Assembly (NCBI GenBank): GCA_963728145.1
Contig: CAVSJA010000002.1
Span: 1,024,114-1,088,113 of the forward strand
DNA length: 64,000 nt
Reading direction: 5' to 3'
Source: CAVSJA01 sp963728145
GTDB taxonomy: Bacteria > Bacteroidota > Bacteroidia > Chitinophagales > Chitinophagaceae
The stretch's first letter is position 1. The number at the start of each line of letters is the position of its first letter. Made by a program: the position numbers and the translations under genes. The notes under the pieces were generated by a model. It worked only from the letters and a program-made list of their open reading frames with translations, had not been told where the DNA came from and did not search any database. Below are positions 17,445 through 25,758 of the stretch, in pieces.

Positions 17445-18285
17445 CCCTCACAATCTCCGGCAATATCCAATTCAACGCCAGCGGCACTTCACTATTATGC
17501 GATTCTCCTTCGAATTCCTTATAAACAAAATTCAGATTTGGATAAGCTCTTGAATCAAGATGCGTTTTCATCTTCCTCGCTCCATTCAGGATCTTATTCA
17601 TAGTTTCCTTGCTTCCGGCGCATAGATACAATGTAGCTTTTTGTTTATCCTTATTCTCGAAATAACATTTTTCAAATTCATAAATATTCGAATAGTTAAT
17701 CCACAATGCGGGACTCAGGCTCACATGATTCACAAATACCGGATCTTTTTTGAATAATGCGTAGAAAGCAAATAAGCCACCCAATGAATGACCGACCCAG
17801 GAGCGCTTACCATTGCATCGGTATTTAGCCTCGATCATGGGGATCAATTCATCCCTTAGAAATTGATAGAATTCGTCACAGTGGCCGAAAACTTTATCGT
17901 CACTGATCAACGAATCTTTTTCATTTTTTATAAATGGAGTGATCAGGTCTCTTCTTCGCAATTCACGATAATTCCGGAAATGTCCGATGCCAATGGAAAT
18001 TGCGTTTAGTGATTTTCCTTCTTTTCGGAAATTCGAGAGAGCCGTCCTGAATGCCTTACCTGACTTGAGATTTGCATCCATATAATATATGGTATGGTAA
18101 GAGCTGTCAGATTTTTCGTAATTGTCAGGAAGCGAGATATAAATATCAAAACTATCTCCAACAGCCTTTGAATGAAAGGTGAAATGAAAGGTTTTGCTGT
18201 CAATAAGCTCCTGTCTTAACTTACCTGCGCATTGAATAAAAATGAAGAGGAAAAAGCCAGGTACGGCGGGAATTAATCGTTTCAA
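17407..18285 (-). CDS. Putative alpha/beta-hydrolase esterase (COG2819-like), C-terminus replaced by element
   Basis: A 292-residue hydrolase of the esterase family that includes siderophore esterases (FES/IroE-like). Seen: LPDNYEKSDSSYHTIYYMD, the nucleophile motif GHSLGG, a SPALWINYSN segment and the C-terminal catalytic-type His in EGESHNS. The N-terminus (PAVPGFFLFIFIQCAG) is a signal or lipoprotein signal. The C-terminal residues after NWILPEI (VRVPAESPPARTPN) are encoded by element B; the copy at 17130-17200 shows the likely original ending NWILPELVK plus stop. The change falls after the catalytic residues, so the enzyme may still work. Confidence 0.8.
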   Translation of the reverse strand: MKRLIPAVPGFFLFIFIQCAGKLRQELIDSKTFHFTFHSKAVGDSFDIYISLPDNYEKSDSSYHTIYYMDANLKSGKAFRTALSNFRKEGKSLNAISIGIGHFRNYRELRRRDLITPFIKNEKDSLISDDKVFGHCDEFYQFLRDELIPMIEAKYRCNGKRSWVGHSLGGLFAFYALFKKDPVFVNHVSLSPALWINYSNIYEFEKCYFENKDKQKATLYLCAGSKETMNKILNGARKMKTHLDSRAYPNLNFVYKEFEGESHNSEVPLALNWILPEIVRVPAESPPARTPN

Positions 18286-18528
18286 TTGATTAAGAAAGTT
18301 ATAGGTTCAGGTTTATCCTTTCCTCCCCGGTTAGAACATGAGATACAATTTTAATATTTTCCTGAGAGAAGTGAGTGCATATCATCCTTAAATCTCCCCA
18401 TTCACAAAGATTTCGTCCCTGCACGTGCGGGACAAAACAATCATCGGATCCCATCTCATCCCTACACAATGCATTTCGTCCCCAAACCTTCATCCCGCCA
18501 CATAACCCACTCATCTCAACCCTATTAG

Positions 18529-18559
18529 TTGCAATTGCTTAATCGGCGGGATAGTTTTG
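18529..18559 (+). promoter_or_regulatory. Candidate promoter of the TonB receptor operon
   Basis: TTG at 18529-18531 and TAGTTTTG at 18552-18559 are 20 nt apart. The ATG is only 5 nt after the -7 box, which would give a leaderless or nearly leaderless mRNA. Confidence 0.5.
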
Positions 18560-18564
18560 TTTCT

Positions 18565-20775
18565 ATGAAAATGCGAATAGAAAAATTGAGGTTTTATTTA
18601 ATGATCGGGGCAATCTTCCTTTCAGTTGGGCTCTACGCCCAGACCACCGTTTCGGGGATTATCAGGACTGAATCCAGGGAGCCACTTGCAGGCGCAAGTA
18701 TAAGTTTGGAAGAGAGCTATGATGGAGCTACTTCACTTCCCGACGGTAGGTTTTCCTTTGTTACCTCAGATAAGGGCAAAAAGAAATTGATTGTGACTTT
18801 CATGGGATATAAAGACCAGGAACAAATCGTCAACCTGGATTCTGCGCAGATAGTAGTAGATCTTGTATTGTATGAAGCAGTAACTGAATTGAAACTCGTT
18901 ACTATTACGGCTGGTAGTTTCGAGGCGAGCGATAAGAAAAGGGGCACTATTTTAAAACCCCTGGATATTGTGACAACCGCCGGCGCTCACGCGGATATGG
19001 TGGCAGCTTTGAAAACATTGCCCGGTATCCAGCAGGTGAATGAGTCTAATGGCCTGTTTGTTCGCGGTGGCACCGGTGCGGAGACAAGGGTCTTTATTGA
19101 TGGAATGCGAATCAACAATCCGTTTTATAGCGCCGTGCCCGATATCGGTCAGCGTGCGAGATTCTCTCCACTATTGTTTAAGGGGACAATTTTCAGCGCA
19201 GGTGGTTATTCTGCACAGTACGGCGATGCATTATCATCTGCATTAATCCTCGAAACGAGAGACCTTCCAAGCAGGACGGAATCAAATTTTCTCATTTCTA
19301 CTGCTCAATTAAGTGCTACAAGATTTCATTTATGCAAATCAGGAAAAGAAAGCATTGGCATAACGGTGAACTACAACAATCTTACTCCATATTATGAAGT
19401 TGTACCACCGCGAGTTAATTATACCAAACCTTTTGAATCGTTAAACAGTGATTTTAACTGGAGAAAAAAACTTGGTACCAGTGGAATGTTTAAATTCTTT
19501 GGTTACTTGAATAAGAGTGAAGTTGGGCTGTCGACACCCGCTATTAGTTATCCCGGACTAAATGAATTGTTCAGCATAAAGAATAAGAATGCACTGGCAA
19601 TAGCAAGCTTTCAGAATAACTTGTTTCCAGGATGGAAGATCTTTGTCGGCGCTTCATATAGTCTAAATAAGGACGATATTGAAATAGCTGTTTCAGGTAA
19701 GGATACTGTGTTGAATAGATTTTCTCCGCTGATCCAAAATAATACTGTACAGGCGCGAACAACATTAACTGGAAAACTTGGAGGCCATTCAAAGATCTAT
19801 TTTGGATCCGAGTATTATATGATTGTTGATAAGATTTTCGCGGCAGATAGTATTCCTCATTTAAAACTTATTGATCACATTTGGTCACCTTATGTTGAAA
19901 CTGAAATATACCTGAGCGATAAATTTGTTGCCCGCATTGGATTTCGATATGAGCATTCTTCCTTGGTTAATCAAGGGAATATTGCCCCGCGAGTTTCCAT
20001 TGCTTATAAATTAAAAGGCAATAGTCAGTTTTCATTTGCATACGGCGATTTCTATCAAAGACAGGATTCCCGCTACCTGTTCAGGAATAATTATCTCGAC
20101 TATTCAAAGGCAACGCACTACATATTCAATTTCCAAAAGATCAAAGATGACAGGACTTTTCGGGTGGAACTCTTTTATAAGGAGTACAAACAATTATTGG
20201 TAATACGAAATCAGGATCCATCTAGCCTGGATAATACTGGTGATGGTTATGCAAAAGGTATCGATGTATTCTGGCGCGATCGCAGCAGTATTAAAGACAT
20301 TGACTATTGGATTTCTTATTCATGGATCGACTCCAGAAGAAAGTACATGGACTATCCCCTGAAAGTACAACCAAATTTTGTAGCTGAACATGTTGCAACT
20401 CTTGTGTTAAAAAAATTCTTCTCAAAAATCTCGACAAGCTTTGGCGCAACTTATACTTATGGAAGCGGCCGTCCTTACTATAATCCGAATCGCAGTCCAA
20501 AGGAATTTATGGTTGACCGTACGATCGATTTTCATTCAGTTGGTCTTTCCGCCAACTATCTAACCATGATTGGTAAGGCAAACACGGTGTTTATGATCAA
20601 CGTATCGAATGTGTTAGGCAATCACCAGGTTTATGGTTACAATTTCAGTTCAGTTAAAAATGACCAGGGCGTGCACACAGGCCAGGCAATTCTTCCTCCC
20701 GCAAAGCGATTTATTTTCCTGGCCGTCTATATGAGTCTTGGCGTGGATAGAAGAAAAGATATCATCGACAATTAA
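18565..20775 (+). CDS. TonB-dependent outer-membrane receptor with CarboxypepD-reg-like N-terminal domain
   Basis: A 736-residue preprotein from the ATG at 18565 (signal ending SVGLYAQ). Order: carboxypeptidase-regulatory-like beta domain (TVSGIIRTESREPLAGASI to about residue 110), plug (LKTLPGIQQVNESNGLFVRGG, VFIDGMRINNP) and a beta-barrel ending in FIFLAVYMSLGV. It should import a bulky ligand across the outer membrane using TonB energy. No SusD partner lies beside it, so a SusCD-type glycan transporter is unlikely; the ligand could be an iron complex, peptide or cofactor. It heads an apparent operon with 20799-21449 (23 bp gap) and 21516-22424. Confidence 0.88.
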   Translation: MKMRIEKLRFYLMIGAIFLSVGLYAQTTVSGIIRTESREPLAGASISLEESYDGATSLPDGRFSFVTSDKGKKKLIVTFMGYKDQEQIVNLDSAQIVVDLVLYEAVTELKLVTITAGSFEASDKKRGTILKPLDIVTTAGAHADMVAALKTLPGIQQVNESNGLFVRGGTGAETRVFIDGMRINNPFYSAVPDIGQRARFSPLLFKGTIFSAGGYSAQYGDALSSALILETRDLPSRTESNFLISTAQLSATRFHLCKSGKESIGITVNYNNLTPYYEVVPPRVNYTKPFESLNSDFNWRKKLGTSGMFKFFGYLNKSEVGLSTPAISYPGLNELFSIKNKNALAIASFQNNLFPGWKIFVGASYSLNKDDIEIAVSGKDTVLNRFSPLIQNNTVQARTTLTGKLGGHSKIYFGSEYYMIVDKIFAADSIPHLKLIDHIWSPYVETEIYLSDKFVARIGFRYEHSSLVNQGNIAPRVSIAYKLKGNSQFSFAYGDFYQRQDSRYLFRNNYLDYSKATHYIFNFQKIKDDRTFRVELFYKEYKQLLVIRNQDPSSLDNTGDGYAKGIDVFWRDRSSIKDIDYWISYSWIDSRRKYMDYPLKVQPNFVAEHVATLVLKKFFSKISTSFGATYTYGSGRPYYNPNRSPKEFMVDRTIDFHSVGLSANYLTMIGKANTVFMINVSNVLGNHQVYGYNFSSVKNDQGVHTGQAILPPAKRFIFLAVYMSLGVDRRKDIIDN

Positions 20776-20798
20776 TTCTTAATTCTAAAATAACAAAC

Positions 20799-21449
20799 AT
20801 GAAAAAGCTATTTATTCTTTCGGCATTTACTTTCTTAGTAATGAACATTTGCTTTTCGCAAGGGAATGCAGTTAATTCAAAATTTGAAAAAGCAATTTTA
20901 GATAACCTCAGGGTTCTGGACACAGCAAGATCGCCCGGAACATTGGTTTCATTGGCGAATAGTTTTGACCGTATAGCAAATGCAGAAAAAAAGGAATGGC
21001 TGCCTTATTATTACGCAGCGTACTGCTATACGATGCTTGCATTGAATTCACCGGACGTAAATCAAATAGACCCGCTTGCTGATAAAGCAGAATCCTATCT
21101 TCAAAAAGCAGATGGATTGCAGGCTAAGAATTCTGAGATTTCCTGCTTGTATGGTATGATCACCGCGGCAAGGATCACAGTAGATCCCATGAATCGTTGG
21201 CAAACTATGTCCGTTGATCTTGAAACTTATCTGTCCAAGTCCAAAACTGAGGATCCCAATAACCCGCGTCCTTATTTGCTTGAAGCAAACACAAGACTTC
21301 GAACACCGGAATCGATGGGTGGTGGAAAATCAGTTGCAAAGCCAATTTTTGAGGAAGCGATAAAGAAGTACGATACGTTCAAGCCAGAAACTGCACTATA
21401 TCCGAATTGGGGAAAGGAAAATGCAGTGGGGGTGTTGAAGTCCCTATAA
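20799..21449 (+). CDS. Secreted TPR-like protein, function unknown
   Basis: A 216-residue protein with a signal peptide (MKKLFILSAFTFLVMNICFSQ) and alpha-helical repeats of TPR type (EWLPYYYAAYCYTMLAL, AESYLQKADGLQAKNSEI, RPYLLEANTRLR). Proteins of this type often follow TonB receptor genes in Bacteroidota and may help assemble or regulate them. It is followed by a palindrome AGGGTTTTCAACCCT (21453-21467) without a T run. Confidence 0.7.
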   Translation: MKKLFILSAFTFLVMNICFSQGNAVNSKFEKAILDNLRVLDTARSPGTLVSLANSFDRIANAEKKEWLPYYYAAYCYTMLALNSPDVNQIDPLADKAESYLQKADGLQAKNSEISCLYGMITAARITVDPMNRWQTMSVDLETYLSKSKTEDPNNPRPYLLEANTRLRTPESMGGGKSVAKPIFEEAIKKYDTFKPETALYPNWGKENAVGVLKSL

Positions 21450-21515
21450 CTAAGGGTTTTCAACCCTCAGTTACAAACCATATTCGTAATTTGAAACATG
21501 AAACAACGACGATAG

Positions 21516-22424
21516 ATGTCCGCGATAGGAAATTTGCTTGATCAACCATTTCCCATTAACATCAGAACAGCGAGAAGATTCGTTGTTGCCGGGTGTTTCG
21601 GGTTGTTCATTTCCCTATTCCTGCTCGTATTCAAGCCTTTTCAATTGGATAATCTGGAACCCGGATGGTTTTTATTCTGTTGCATAATGTACGGTGTAAT
21701 GACTTCTTCATGCATCATCATTATGGTCGTCCTGGTTCCTCTTTTTTTTCCAGATTTTTTCAAAGAAGAAAAGTGGACGGTTAGAAGAGAAATAATTTTT
21801 ACGACTTGCATTTTATTTTTTATCGGACTCGTAAATTTCGTGCTTTCGCATTTCCTTGTTGAAACTCCTTTAAGCTGGAGAAATATTTTTTGGTTCCAGT
21901 TTATTACAGTTGCTATCGGTATTACGCCAATTGTGATTTTTATTTTGATCCAGCAAAACCAGCAATTAAAGAAATACTCCACTGAAGCAGCTTCTCTTCA
22001 AAGTAAGATCGCCGAAATGAATAAAACGGAATTCAATAAACATCCGCTGCCCGAAAAACTCAAGGATGCCGACCGCGTTATGATCAAAGGAGATTATCAG
22101 AAAGAGAAAGTAGATGTGAAAGCAAATAACTTGCTATATGTTACGTCCGCAAACAATTATGTAAAAGTGTACTATTTCGAAAATGACAAGGTGGTTTACT
22201 CCATATTGCGTATCACAATGAAAAGGGTAGAAGATGCGCTTGATCCTTTTCCAAATTTTTTCCGCTGCCATCGTGCCTTCCTGATAAATCTTTATCGCGT
22301 AAAGGAAGTAATTGGTAATGCGCAGGGGTATAAGATTAAGCTTGATGAAGTGGAAGAGTTGATTCCCGTCTCCAGGAATTTGAATTCAGAATTTTCGGAT
22401 AAAGTTCTTTCGAGAAGAGGTTGA
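21516..22424 (+). CDS. Membrane-bound LytTR-family transcription regulator
   Basis: A 302-residue protein. Residues 20-150 form about four membrane segments (VAGCFGLFISLFLLVF, FLFCCIMYGVMTSSCIIIMV, ILFFIGLVNFVLSHF, FITVAIGITPIVIFILI). A linker follows, then a LytTR DNA-binding domain from about residue 195 (NLLYVTSANNYVKVYY, FFRCHRAFLINLYRV, ELIPVSRNLNSEF). There is no receiver domain, so a signal is probably sensed directly at the membrane. It may regulate the TonB receptor operon in which it is the last gene. Confidence 0.85.
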   Translation: MSAIGNLLDQPFPINIRTARRFVVAGCFGLFISLFLLVFKPFQLDNLEPGWFLFCCIMYGVMTSSCIIIMVVLVPLFFPDFFKEEKWTVRREIIFTTCILFFIGLVNFVLSHFLVETPLSWRNIFWFQFITVAIGITPIVIFILIQQNQQLKKYSTEAASLQSKIAEMNKTEFNKHPLPEKLKDADRVMIKGDYQKEKVDVKANNLLYVTSANNYVKVYYFENDKVVYSILRITMKRVEDALDPFPNFFRCHRAFLINLYRVKEVIGNAQGYKIKLDEVEELIPVSRNLNSEFSDKVLSRRG

Positions 22425-22454
22425 TTGGTTATTAGTTATTAGTTGATTCCACGA

Positions 22455-22702
22455 TGTCCCCGCAGAGTCTCCCCCAACACGCACTTCGAATTGTCAGGAA
22501 CTTACGGGGGGACTCTGCGCCTGCCCGCAGGGCTGACGAGTACGAATCCAACAATGCAGGAATCATGTGACGTTTGAAACCACTTACAGATTGTCTCATT
22601 GCAAATGCTGCATACAACTCTTCGCTAATCGCGAAAACGCAGAGTCCCCCCGTAAGTTGCATCTAATTTGGAGTTCCTGTTGGGGGAGACTCTGCGAGGA
22701 CA
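22455..22702 (-). mobile_element. Hairpin-ended repeat element, copy C1
   Basis: 248 bp, opposite orientation to copies A and B. Left-end stem CGCAGAGTCTCCCCC with GGGGGGACTCTGCG; right-end stem CGCAGAGTCCCCCC with GGGGGAGACTCTGCG. Each stem has a 30-nt loop, and the loops are related in inverted orientation, giving terminal inverted repeats of about 59 bp. Confidence 0.85.
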
Positions 22703-22850
22703 GTTAGGGTAGATTGGTTATTAGTTATTAGTTGATTACGATTGATACTCGTCTTTCCCTTACTTAATCCAGTTATTCTTCTTCATCCACTCGACAACAT
22801 GATCCATCCATTTCTCATTACTTGTTGGATTATTCATTCCATATCCACGC

Positions 22851-23098
22851 TGTCCCCGCAGAGTCTCCCCCAACACGCACTTCGAATTATCAGGAACTTA
22901 CGGGGGGACTCTGCGCCTGCCCGCAGGGCTGACGATTACGAATCCAACAATGCAGGTATCATGTGACGTTTGAAACCACTTACAGATTGTCTCATTGCAA
23001 ATGCTGCATACAATTCTTCGCTAATCGTGAAAACGCAGAGTCCCCCCGTAAGTTGCATCTAATTTGGAGTTCCTGTTGGGGGAGACTCTGCGAGGACA
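22851..23098 (-). mobile_element. Hairpin-ended repeat element, copy C2
   Basis: 248 bp; differs from the others at a few core positions (GATTACG for GAGTACG, AGGTATC for AGGAATC, TAATCGTGAA for TAATCGCGAA). Confidence 0.85.
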
Positions 23099-23271
23099 GT
23101 TAGGGTAGATTGGTTATTAGTTATTAGTTGATTAGGATTGAATACCCGTCTTTCCTAATCAACCAATCAACTAATCAACCTTACTTAACCCAGTTATTCT
23201 TCTTCATCCACTCGACAACATGATCCATCCATTTCTCATTACTTGTTGGATTATTCATTCCATATCCACGC

Positions 23272-23519
23272 TGTCCCCGCAGAGTCTCCCCCAACACGCA
23301 CTTCGAATTATCAGGAACTTACGGGGGGACTCTGCGCCTGCCCGCAGGGCTGACGATTACGAATCCAACAATGCAGGAATCATGTGACGTTTGAAACCAC
23401 TTACAGATTGTCTCATTGCAAATGCTGCATACAACTCTTCGCTAATCGCGAAAACGCAGAGTCCCCCCGTAAGTTGCATCTAATTTGGAGTTCCTGTTGG
23501 GGGAGACTCTGCGAGGACA
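23272..23519 (-). mobile_element. Hairpin-ended repeat element, copy C3
   Basis: 248 bp, nearly identical to C1; shares GATTACG with C2, so it looks like a mosaic of C2 and C4 types. Confidence 0.85.
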
Positions 23520-23692
23520 GTTAGGGTAGATTGGTTATTAGTTATTAGTTGATTAGGATTGAATACCCGTCTTTCCTAATCAACCAATCAACTAATCAAC
23601 CTTACTTAACCCAGTTATTCTTCTTCATCCACTCGACAACATGATCCATCCATTTCTCATTACTTGTTGGATTATTCATTCCATATCCACGA

Positions 23693-23940
23693 TGTCCCCG
23701 CAGAGTCTCCCCCAACACGCACTTCGAATTGTCAGGAACTTACGGGGGGACTCTGCGCCTGCCCGCAGGGCTGACGAGTACGAATCCAACAATGCAGGAA
23801 TCATGTGACGTTTGAAACCACTTACAGATTGTCTCATTGCAAATGCTGCATACAACTCTTCGCTAATCGCGAAAACGCAGAGTCCCCCCGTAAGTTGCAT
23901 CTAATTTGGAGTTCCTGTTGGGGGAGACTCTGCGAGGACA
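23693..23940 (-). mobile_element. Hairpin-ended repeat element, copy C4
   Basis: 248 bp; I see no difference from C5 in the element or in the following flank. Confidence 0.85.
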
Positions 23941-24113
23941 GTTAGGGTAGATTGGTTATTAGTTATTAGTTGATTAGGATTGAATACCCGTCTTTCCTAA
24001 TCAACCAATCAACTAATCAACCTTACTTAACCCAGTTATTCTTCTTCATCCACTCGACAACATGATCCATCCATTTCTCATTACTTGTTGGATTATTCAT
24101 TCCATATCCACGA

Positions 24114-24361
24114 TGTCCCCGCAGAGTCTCCCCCAACACGCACTTCGAATTGTCAGGAACTTACGGGGGGACTCTGCGCCTGCCCGCAGGGCTGACGAGT
24201 ACGAATCCAACAATGCAGGAATCATGTGACGTTTGAAACCACTTACAGATTGTCTCATTGCAAATGCTGCATACAACTCTTCGCTAATCGCGAAAACGCA
24301 GAGTCCCCCCGTAAGTTGCATCTAATTTGGAGTTCCTGTTGGGGGAGACTCTGCGAGGACA
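24114..24361 (-). mobile_element. Hairpin-ended repeat element, copy C5
   Basis: 248 bp; last copy before the intact hydrolase gene, separated from its stop codon by a 58-bp remainder of the flank. Confidence 0.85.
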
Positions 24362-24419
24362 GTTAGGGTAGATTGGTTATTAGTTATTAGTTGATTAGGA
24401 TTGAATACTCGTCTTTCCC

Positions 24420-25328
24420 TTACTTAATCCATTTATTCTTCTTCATCCACTCGGCAACATGATCCATCCATTTCTCATTACTTGTTGGATTATTCATCCC
24501 ATATCCATGTCCACCTTTATCATACAGATAAATTCCATTCCTGACCTTATTCTTTTGCAGTGCTTCCTGAAAGCGAGTAGCGTTTGCAACTTTCACCACA
24601 TCATCGTCTTTCGAGTGAATCAAAAATGTTGGAGGAGTTTTCGAATTTACCTGTAACTCGTTGCTGTATTCTTTGATCTTTTCTTTTGAAGGATTTTTTC
24701 CGATCAATTGATCACGCGAGCCCATATGACCAACAGTATCGATGAAACTGATGACGGGATAAACGAGTATCATGAAATCCGGGCGAAGACTTGTTTTTTT
24801 CGGGTTTGTGATATAGGATTTTTGAAAATGCGTACCGGCAGTTGAAGCCAGATGTCCACCCGCGGAGAACCCCATGATCCCGATCTGATTCTTATTGATC
24901 TTCCACTGACCTGCATTTTCTCTTACAAATTGAATAGCGCGCTGCGCATCTTGCAAAGGACCGATCTCCTTATTCTTCATTGTTGAATCATAGGGTATGC
25001 GATATTTCACTACAAATGCGGTTATTCCTATTTTATTAAATTCCCTGGCTACATCTGCTCCCTCATGACCGGCAGCAACGACCCAGTATCCGCCTCCGGG
25101 ATAGATGATAACAGCAGTACCATTGGCTTTTTCTTTCGGTGGAAGGTAAACAGTTATTGTGGGGCGGCTTACCCGCTGAATGATTATATATCCATTGGTA
25201 TTTTCTACTAATTCCTGATCCGGATATGGCTTGGAGTTAGGAATATTGTCTTTGTATAATGGCAATACGGTTTGCGCTGTTGCAAGCTGGGTGGTGAGAA
25301 GGCTCATAAAATACAAGAATAGTTTCAT
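24420..25328 (-). CDS. Secreted alpha/beta hydrolase (acetyl-esterase/BD-FAE-like)
   Basis: A 302-residue enzyme with a signal peptide (MKLFLYFMSLLTTQLATAQ). Seen: the oxyanion region VIIYPGGGYWVVAAGHEG, the nucleophile elbow GFSAGGHLAS, an acid in HSKDDDVV and the catalytic His in DKGGHGYGMNN. This arrangement fits the carbohydrate-esterase-like hydrolases common in Bacteroidota, which deacetylate polysaccharides or act on small esters. Its 3' end, from just after the catalytic His codon, is the part duplicated in the array at 22.4-24.4 kb. The intact copy differs slightly from the array copies. Confidence 0.87.
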   Translation of the reverse strand: MKLFLYFMSLLTTQLATAQTVLPLYKDNIPNSKPYPDQELVENTNGYIIIQRVSRPTITVYLPPKEKANGTAVIIYPGGGYWVVAAGHEGADVAREFNKIGITAFVVKYRIPYDSTMKNKEIGPLQDAQRAIQFVRENAGQWKINKNQIGIMGFSAGGHLASTAGTHFQKSYITNPKKTSLRPDFMILVYPVISFIDTVGHMGSRDQLIGKNPSKEKIKEYSNELQVNSKTPPTFLIHSKDDDVVKVANATRFQEALQKNKVRNGIYLYDKGGHGYGMNNPTSNEKWMDHVAEWMKKNKWIK

Positions 25329-25386
25329 GAGTTGGTTTGAAGCAAATCTAATGGATTCTTTTCAGGGCAAGGTTGGCTTCCCTTGA

Positions 25387-25521
25387 AGGGGTGAAACCAA
25401 ACCTTATCTTGCCCCAGAAATAACCGAAACGAAAATTGCGATTGAAGTAAGCAGAGCCGCTGAATTTACCTGGGAAGCAAGTGCAAAGGAAATGTTGAAA
25501 TATTATGATAAGATGCTGTAG
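25387..25521 (+). pseudogene. Remnant of a glycosyltransferase C-terminus
   Basis: A frame closed by TGA at 25384 and ending TAG at 25521 reads VSRAAEFTWEASAKEMLKYY followed by DKML, which closely resembles the last helix of GT4-type glycosyltransferases (AxxFSWExxAxxxLxxYxxxL). Nothing upstream resembles the catalytic domain, so only the tail is left. The rest of the 25329-25758 gap holds GC palindromes (CCGCCCCTTCGGGGCGGG at about 25555, CAGTCCCTTCGGGACTGG at about 25606) and the queA terminator. The call rests on one short segment. Confidence 0.5.
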
Positions 25522-25650
25522 ATTTTCTATTTCTCCGATTTCGCGAGAGTTGTTCCGCCCCTTCGGGGCGGGATCAAATTGGGGGATTCCGAGTGCTACC
25601 AAGCTTCAGTCCCTTCGGGACTGGTTCTTGCGCATCACGTTTAAAAACTC

Positions 25651-25702
25651 AACAAAATAAAAAAGCACAAAGATTATACGTTGAGTAATAATTTTTGTGC
25701 TT
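25651..25702 (-). terminator. Terminator-like hairpin downstream of queA
   Basis: On the minus strand AAGCACAAA pairs with TTTGTGCTT across a roughly 20-nt AT-rich loop and is followed by TTTTTATTTTG. Confidence 0.65.
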
Positions 25703-25758
25703 CAAAAACGATGTGTCGATGGAATCGTGTATTTGTTCTTTCGACTCCCGACTCTTGA

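Larger units (their letters stand above)
16718..17447. repeat. Two-unit tandem array: element plus duplicated lysC and esterase 3' ends
   Basis: The order is: lysC end, esterase-end copy (about 16735-16793), element A, exact lysC-end copy (17043-17129), esterase-end copy (17130-17200), element B, true esterase end. The unit length is about 407-412 bp. The copy at 17129/17130 keeps both native stop codons back to back (TTGTAA then TTATTTGACC), which reveals the pre-insertion junction. The 87-bp lysC-end copy is identical to the gene, so this duplication is recent or kept uniform. Confidence 0.88.
22425..24419. repeat. Five-unit tandem array: 248-bp hairpin-ended element plus hydrolase 3'-end copies
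   Basis: Five elements of 248 bp start at 22455, 22851, 23272, 23693 and 24114 (spacings 396, 421, 421, 421). Between them lies a flank of about 173 bp made of a GTTATTA-type heptamer hairpin and a copy of the last 27 or so codons of the hydrolase gene at 24420-25328. The copies read WMDHVVEWMKKNNWVK, while the gene itself ends WMDHVAEWMKKNKWIK; the first copy is intermediate (NNWIK). Element copies are almost identical; copy 2 carries the few differences I see. No other gene lies here. Confidence 0.92.

Noticed and set aside
16629..17447. Diversity-generating retroelement (template and variable repeats at gene ends)
   Set aside because: There is no reverse transcriptase in the window, and the gene-end copies show either identity or ordinary scattered changes, not A-specific substitutions.
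22425..24419. CRISPR array or satellite of small RNA genes
   Set aside because: Repeats are 248 bp with 150-173 bp near-identical flanks, not short repeats with unique spacers; no cas genes.
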